Translations under genes and position numbers: made by a program | DNA from: Monoraphidium neglectum | Taxonomy: Eukaryota > Chlorophyta > Chlorophyceae > Sphaeropleales > Selenastraceae | Assembly (NCBI RefSeq): GCF_000611645.1 | Contig: NW_014012809.1 | Span: 8,157-19,861 of the forward strand | Direction of reading: 5' to 3' | DNA: 11,705 bases | Notes under the pieces: generated by a model | The model's database searches: none | The model's input: the letters and a program-made list of their open reading frames with translations, nothing else | Told to the model about the DNA's origin: nothing | Shown: positions 7,801-11,705 of the stretch, piece by piece | How positions within the stretch are numbered: the first letter of the stretch is position 1 | Layout of the letters: every line of letters starts with the position of its first letter

Positions 7801-9000
7801 GCGCCTGGTCCCCCCTGCCCGACGGCATGATCAAGCGCGGCGACTGCGAGTGCGCCGCCCTCGACGACTGCGTGTTTGTCGTCGGCGGCTGGGGGCCCGA
7901 GGACTTCAGCAACGTGTCGGAGTGCTACCACCCGTCCAAGGGCGCCTGGAGCCGCCGCGCGGACATGCCGCGCCCGAGGGGTGCGCGTCCCTTCGACGTC
8001 CCGTCGCGCCCGCGCGGTCGCAGGGTCCTGGAGCGCAGCACCTTGGGCCGGGGCCGGGCGGCGGGCCCCCAACCGTGGAGTTGCCCCTGTGCCCACCCCC
8101 GCACTGGCCACAAATGACACGCTCCTTACTCCTTCCCGACACATCTTGCCCCACCCTTATCCGATTCGTCCTCTCAAACACAGCTTACCCTCGTCGCCCC
8201 CCTCTTCCCCGCCGCTGCGCCAGGGGACTTTGCTGCGGAGCTGCTGCCGGGCGGCCGCGTGCTGGTGCTGGGCGGCGAATCGGGGCTGCCCGGCAAGCAG
8301 GGCTCCAACGAGCACGCCATGCACCACGTCGACGTGAGCCTAGTCAACGTTTTCTGACACCCTGAACCTCGGGTCGAAACCCTTCATCTGAACGGTTGAA
8401 CTTCCAACCCCAGACTCTAAAACCTCACTCCTCAGCACCGGACCGGAGCAGCGGCGCCCTCTGCAAACGCCTGCTCGTGCCGTTTCAGGCCGCCGTGGGT
8501 TCGCCGTGCGAAACTCCGAACCACCCGCCGTTACACCCTGGGCCGCACCACAACCCCTGCAGCTGTACGACTTTGGGGACGACGTCTGGACCCGCAAGGC
8601 GCCGCTGCCCGAGGCGCGCTTCCGCTTTGACGCGGCCCACGTCGACCAGCGGGTGTACGTGTATGGCGGCCAGCCCACCTGCACCAACTCCCCCAAAGAC
8701 AACGAGGCTCTCGGCAGGTGAGTAGGGCTGCATTCTCCCCCCGTTATGAGGGTTGGCGGCAAACCCATGCATACGACAGACGAACTCCGCCCCTCAGCAG
8801 GCCGGCGACAGCCCCGACCTTGTCGACTGCGCCCGCCCACCCACCCCCTGACCAGCACCAATCAAACGACCCAACCAACCACCCAACCAACCGACCGACC
8901 AACCAACCTTAGGCAGCCGTGCGTCAAGGTGGCTCTGGACTCGACCTATGTCTTCCTCGATATTGACCACCCCAACACATACCTCTACACAAAGCAGTAG
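4885..9000 (+). CDS. Single-pass membrane protein with a six-bladed kelch beta-propeller, 11 exons, 454 aa
   Basis: Exons in consistent phase: 4885-5109, 5295-5453, 5764-5888, 6181-6234, 6486-6547, 6769-6849, 7200-7289, 7765-7980, 8224-8333, 8563-8717 and 8913-9000 (TAG). They total 1365 nt, and all introns are GT-AG. The start has a good context (A at -3, G at +4) and an in-frame TGA at 4852. Exon 1 gives a cytosolic-type tail, five Arg at 40-44 and a hydrophobic helix at about 47-70, so a type II orientation (propeller outside or luminal) is likely. Exon 2 encodes a Gly/Ser-rich linker. Six kelch strands end in double Gly at about 140, 204, 258, 306, 354 and 409 (IYLTGG, IYIMGG, IYLMGG, VFVVGG, VLVLGG, VYVYGG), each with the typical Trp/Tyr and PxPR blade ends. 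No BTB, F-box or catalytic domain is visible. A binding or scaffold role is inferred and the ligand is unknown. Confidence 0.88.
5454..5763 (+). other. Kelch gene intron 2 (310 bp)
   Basis: The donor GTAATT starts at 5454 after DFR and the acceptor ATCACAG ends at 5763 before ASPVGNDIYL. It contains a short near-perfect repeat of gcatggct at about 5468-5488 and GC-rich sequence, with no supported gene. Several open frames cross it on both strands, but none extends the kelch reading. Confidence 0.8.
6850..7199 (+). other. Kelch gene intron 6 (350 bp), no distinct content
   Basis: The donor GTGGGA starts at 6850 and the acceptor CCACCGCAG ends at 7199. Beyond a short alternating stretch around 6895-6915 (cgtgcatgcatatgcgtgc) I see nothing in it. 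Confidence 0.8.
7290..7764 (+). other. Kelch gene intron 7 (475 bp), longest intron of this gene
   Basis: The donor GTGGGT starts at 7290 after AANYS and the acceptor CCGCCGCAG ends at 7764. The first half is G-rich and the second half, from about 7545, is C/T-rich, so strand composition flips inside the intron. No gene or clear repeat was found. Confidence 0.75.
8868..8912 (+). repeat. (CCAA)n-type array at the intron 10 acceptor
   Basis: Imperfect AACC/ACCG tetranucleotide repeats run from about 8868 to 8908 and end directly in the CTTAG acceptor of exon 11. They take the place usually held by a T-rich polypyrimidine tract. The acceptor is assigned because the phase-2 donor at 8717 requires one base before CAG, giving RQPCVKVALDS and a final propeller strand. 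Confidence 0.75.
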
Positions 9001-9022
9001 GATCCCAACAAAAGGGCGGCAG

Positions 9023-9027
9023 TGTAA
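9023..9027 (+). terminator. TGTAA polyadenylation signal for the kelch gene
   Basis: TGTAA lies 23 bp after the kelch TAG stop. TGTAA is the established chlorophyte polyadenylation signal, normally 10-20 nt before the cleavage site. If used, the 3' UTR would be only about 40-50 nt, which is short; a later signal may be the main one. Confidence 0.45.
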
Positions 9028-9282
9028 AGCGGCCACCACGGCAACGGCGGCGGCGCCTTGCCGCGGCGCGCGGCGCGTCGGGCGCATTTTCATGCAGCGT
9101 CCGGCGGCGCGGGACCGTCCTGCGTTCTTGTCGGCGTGCGTCACGGGGCCACAGGGATGCCGAGTGTGCGCCTCGTCCCCTGCCGGCGCAGCCCGGAGCT
9201 GCCCCACCCGCGGACGCCAGCGTAGGGCTGCACCGGGCCGCCGAGCGCGCTGCAGCAGCTGGGAGGGGTGTCTGTGGTGGCA

Positions 9283-9321
9283 CCCTTCGCTCGGCCAGCT
9301 TGACTCTGGCCGAGCGGAGGG
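9283..9321. repeat. Strong hairpin, 16-bp stem with 7-nt loop
   Basis: The arms CCCTTCGCTCGGCCAG (9283-9298) and CTGGCCGAGCGGAGGG (9306-9321) pair over 16 positions, with a single G-U wobble in RNA, around the loop cttgact. The hairpin lies about 280 bp past the kelch stop. It could be a transcript-end structure, a small-RNA hairpin or a transposon fragment. Confidence 0.85.
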
Positions 9322-10802
9322 CGACGCACAGCGACGCGAATCGCTCATCACTGGCACGTCATTCCAATAGTCTGGCATGATCTTGATGATTGATCCAATG
9401 GTCTCAATGTTGCGCATGTTGAGTCTATGGACAATTCACTTGTTGCGCATTCTCAGGCAGAACGGCGGCGCCGCTGATGTCACCAGCGGAGGCTGCAGGA
9501 CGGGCCGCCCGCGTTTCAAGAGCCTGCAGACTGGCCATGCTCGTGCTTTGCACGCTATGCTGGCTGCTGCCACGCCCAGCCCCTCGCTGCCGTTCCGTCT
9601 TGTGAAGCCTGACAGCTCGCTTATCTGCTGCGTACTGCATTCGGCATCGTTAGCCTTTGCCAAAAAGGAAGCTTCCTGTGACGCGCGTGCAGCTGCTCGC
9701 GCGCGCCGTCACCTCGCCCCTGCACACAGCGCTGTCTGACGCTTTTTTTGCATGCGCACGCCGGCCGCCAGCGACGCTGGGCAGCCTGCCGGAGGATGGC
9801 GCTTCGGCGGGCTTCACGCACCACAATGCAAAAGTCTGGCATCTCGACCAAAGCATTTGCTTCTCAGCAGGCTTCCAATGCTTGGCATGCTGCTTCAGGT
9901 GTCGATCTAGCCCTGGCCATTTCTGAGCTGGGTGCCGCCCGCTGCCCTGGTTACTTTTGCTCCTTAAGCCTTTGCCCCGGCCTCAACCCCGTCATTCGTT
10001 GCACATCAACACGCCGCCAAGAGGCATTGGCGCCGCGCCACTCTGGGGTCCCTGCTCAGATTGTCCCTGCGCTCGTCGCACGCGGCGCCGGCCCCATGTC
10101 ACGGGCCTGACCGGCGCGCGGCGACAAGCCGCCTGCACACTTTCGTCGATCACCGCAACCTCGTGGGTCGCTGCGGCCTCGACGCGCGTCTGTTCTCCGC
10201 TCCGCTTTGCCTGGCTGGCCTGCGACCCTGCCCTGTCCGTGCGGCGGTGGGCACGAGCCGCGTACTGGCGCAGGCGGGGCCCTGTGGCCGCGAGACTGGC
10301 TGGTGAAGTATCATCAATAACAGCAAAGGTGTTATGATCCGTTGCCACTTGATGCGCACTTTCTTGTCTTTCAAGTAACAGCAACGTGATAATGGTCCTT
10401 TGAAAAAGCGCTGCGGCCCGCTTGGCGGGGCTGCTGGATCGGGCAGGGGGCGCGGGCCCGGCGCTGCGCGCGGCCCCCAAGCAGTGAATGCCCTTCAATA
10501 GAGCTCGTCTCCGCCACATGCTGCAAATGGCAACACCGCGGGTCGCTGGTGAGAAGTCGAGGTGAACCCTGCACTGGAAAAGGTGTGCTGCAATCATTCA
10601 GGACCCCCAAATTTGACACGGCAAGCCAGGGGCAGCCAGCCCCTGCCGCATTCAAGTAGATACGTATGAGTGGACGAAAACAAGGTGGCCGACAAAAGCA
10701 CGTGAACAGCAAGGCTCAGGTCCCAACAGACAAAGTTGCATGCAATAGAAAGCAGCGGTGGCTGCGTCGCCTTTTCTCGTTGCGGCTGCCTCGGTCTCGT
10801 GC

Positions 10803-11705
10803 TCACGCAGGCGCCCCAGGCATCAGCGGCGCGTGCACCGCAGTCGCGCCGGCCCTGGCGCCCTGTTCGGCATACTCGGGGGGCGGCAGGCTGAGGTGGC
10901 GCGCCTCAGCCCTCAGCACGAACCTCTGGCCGCCGTCCAGCGCGCTTGACGCTGCGCCCGGCGCGCCGCCGCCGGCGCCGCCCTCCGCCGCCGCGGCCGT
11001 TGTGCCTGCAAAGTCGAGCGCGTGCGGGGCGCTGCGGGCGGGGCGCAGCGCGCCGGCGACCGCGGCGGCGGAGCCCGAGGGGTCGCGCGTGCCCTGGCCC
11101 GCGAGGACCTCGTACGCGGGGTCGCTGTAGTCCAAGGCGCTCAGATCGAACTCGAGGTCCGAGGTTAGTGCCGTGCCGGTGCGCGCCACGGAGAGCGTCC
11201 TGGCTGCAGACGCGAGGCGGGGCCCGAGGCGGCCGGAGAGCGGCGGGGGTGGCGGCAGCGGCTGCGTCGGGCGCGCGTCTGCAGCGAGGTGGGCCAGAGT
11301 GTCGAACGCGCTGCCCGTTGTCAGCGACCCCGCGCCGCCCGCCCGTCGCGCCTCGCCGCCGCCCCAGCCGGCGCCGCCGCCGCCGCACGCCGCGCGGCGC
11401 GGGCCGGCGCTGCCGCTCAGCGCCGTCACGAGGGTGCTCGCCGCGTCGCCGGCGGCGCCCAGAGCGGCAGTGCCCGCCGCCGGAAGCCAAGGGGACACCC
11501 CCAGCACGTCCCGCCTGTCCACGTCAGCAGCCGCGACCGCGTCCCCCAGCCGCCGCCGCGCCCGCTCCACCGCCGCCCGCTCGGCTTCCGCGGCAGCGGA
11601 GGCCGTTACGAGCGGCGCGCTCCTCGCGCCGCCGCCTGGCGGCGCGGTGTTGCGCCGGCCGGCGCCGCCGCCGGCGGCAGCCCGCCCGCCAGAGCCTGTG
11701 GCGGG
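10803..11705 (-). CDS. Hypothetical Ala/Gly/Pro-rich protein, C-terminal 300 residues, 5' end beyond the window
   Basis: The minus strand is open in one frame from the right edge to a TGA at 10805-10803. I do not recognise the family. No initiating ATG is visible (only a GTG at 11570), so the start, and perhaps upstream exons, are outside. Most of the sequence is low-complexity Ala/Gly/Arg with a PLPPPPPLSGR run (codons spelled at about 11265-11233). The two stretches that look folded are an acidic, aromatic segment (SDLEFDLSALDYSDPAYEVL, about 11160-11101) and a near-C-terminal segment FVLRAEARHLSLPPPEY (about 10926-10876), which ends in a PPxY motif of the kind bound by WW domains. The gene converges on the kelch gene. 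Codon use is as GC-rich as the other genes. Another reading frame is open over much of the region (10906-11490), so the frame choice rests on the longer opening and less biased composition. Confidence 0.6.
   Translation of the reverse strand, partial: PATGSGGRAAAGGGAGRRNTAPPGGGARSAPLVTASAAAEAERAAVERARRRLGDAVAAADVDRRDVLGVSPWLPAAGTAALGAAGDAASTLVTALSGSAGPRRAACGGGGAGWGGGEARRAGGAGSLTTGSAFDTLAHLAADARPTQPLPPPPPLSGRLGPRLASAARTLSVARTGTALTSDLEFDLSALDYSDPAYEVLAGQGTRDPSGSAAAVAGALRPARSAPHALDFAGTTAAAAEGGAGGGAPGAASSALDGGQRFVLRAEARHLSLPPPEYAEQGARAGATAVHAPLMPGAPA

Larger units (their letters stand above)
9001..10802. other. Convergent intergenic region, no convincing gene
   Basis: About 1.8 kb separate the kelch stop from the stop of the right-hand gene. 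I see a TGTAA motif, a strong hairpin (9283-9321), a weaker GC-rich hairpin (about 9678-9712) and an AT-richer block (about 9340-9460). Several open frames exist, the longest being 201 codons on the minus strand (9992-10597) starting MIAAHLFQ. None has a recognisable domain, so I do not call them. A degraded transposon or an unrecognised small gene cannot be excluded. Confidence 0.6.

Noticed and set aside
8352..8440. Possible third telomere-like array in kelch intron 9
   Set aside because: Only scattered CCCTGAA- and CTCTAAAACC-like pieces with no steady 7-base register.
9377..9460. Possible box C/D snoRNA (TTGATGAT followed by pyrimidine-rich text)
   Set aside because: The box C candidate lacks the first purine and no CTGA box D lies at a sensible distance.
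9992..10597. 201-codon minus-strand frame as a gene
   Set aside because: No recognisable domain, no visible regulatory context and competing open frames on both strands. A partial internal similarity (two AVID-type segments) was too weak to call a repeat.
1..11705. Bacterial origin or recent bacterial transfer, suggested by the bacterial-type AspRS
   Set aside because: The gene has seven GT-AG introns in consistent phase and a transit-like leader, as expected for an ancient organelle-derived nuclear gene.

Overview
This window looks like nuclear DNA from a GC-rich green alga, probably a chlorophyte; a trebouxiophyte or Chlorella-like alga is my best guess, and the species cannot be fixed. 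The evidence is dense short introns (about 185-480 bp) with GTGAGN-type donors and CAG acceptors, GC-rich coding with an Ala/Pro/Gly bias, CA/GT microsatellites inside introns, a TGTAA motif just after a stop codon (the usual chlorophyte polyadenylation signal), and degenerate TTTAGGG-type (plant/algal telomere) heptamers in introns. No operon-like, phage, CRISPR, rRNA or tRNA signal was seen.

Layout. (1) Positions 1-3911, minus strand: the 5' part of a bacterial-type, organelle-targeted aspartyl-tRNA synthetase gene. I could chain eight exons in consistent phase from the ATG at 3911 to a donor at 37; the 3' part of the gene (including class II motif 3) lies beyond the left edge. The introns carry most of the unusual sequence of the window: two long CA/GT+CG microsatellites in inverted orientation on either side of exon 6, telomere-like heptamers touching two splice sites, and phased short tandem repeats in intron 1. 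(2) Positions 3912-4884: a divergent intergenic region of about 1 kb with plausible promoter elements for both flanking genes and a perfect 20-bp tandem duplication. (3) Positions 4885-9000, plus strand: an 11-exon gene for a 454-residue protein with an Arg-rich N-terminal tail, one transmembrane segment and a six-bladed kelch beta-propeller. (4) Positions 9001-10802: about 1.8 kb between convergent genes, with a strong 16-bp hairpin and no convincing gene. (5) Positions 10803-11705, minus strand: the last 300 codons of an Ala/Gly/Pro-rich protein that I do not recognise; its 5' part lies beyond the right edge.

The three genes show no functional link. AspRS is housekeeping (aspartyl-tRNA charging in plastid and/or mitochondrion), the kelch protein is probably a membrane-anchored binding protein, and the third gene is unknown. 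I found no novel multi-gene system. The most original signal is the set of intron structures in the AspRS gene, above all the inverted microsatellite pair that could fold exon 6 into a long stem-loop in the pre-mRNA. All splice models were read by eye from phase and protein similarity, with no transcript support.
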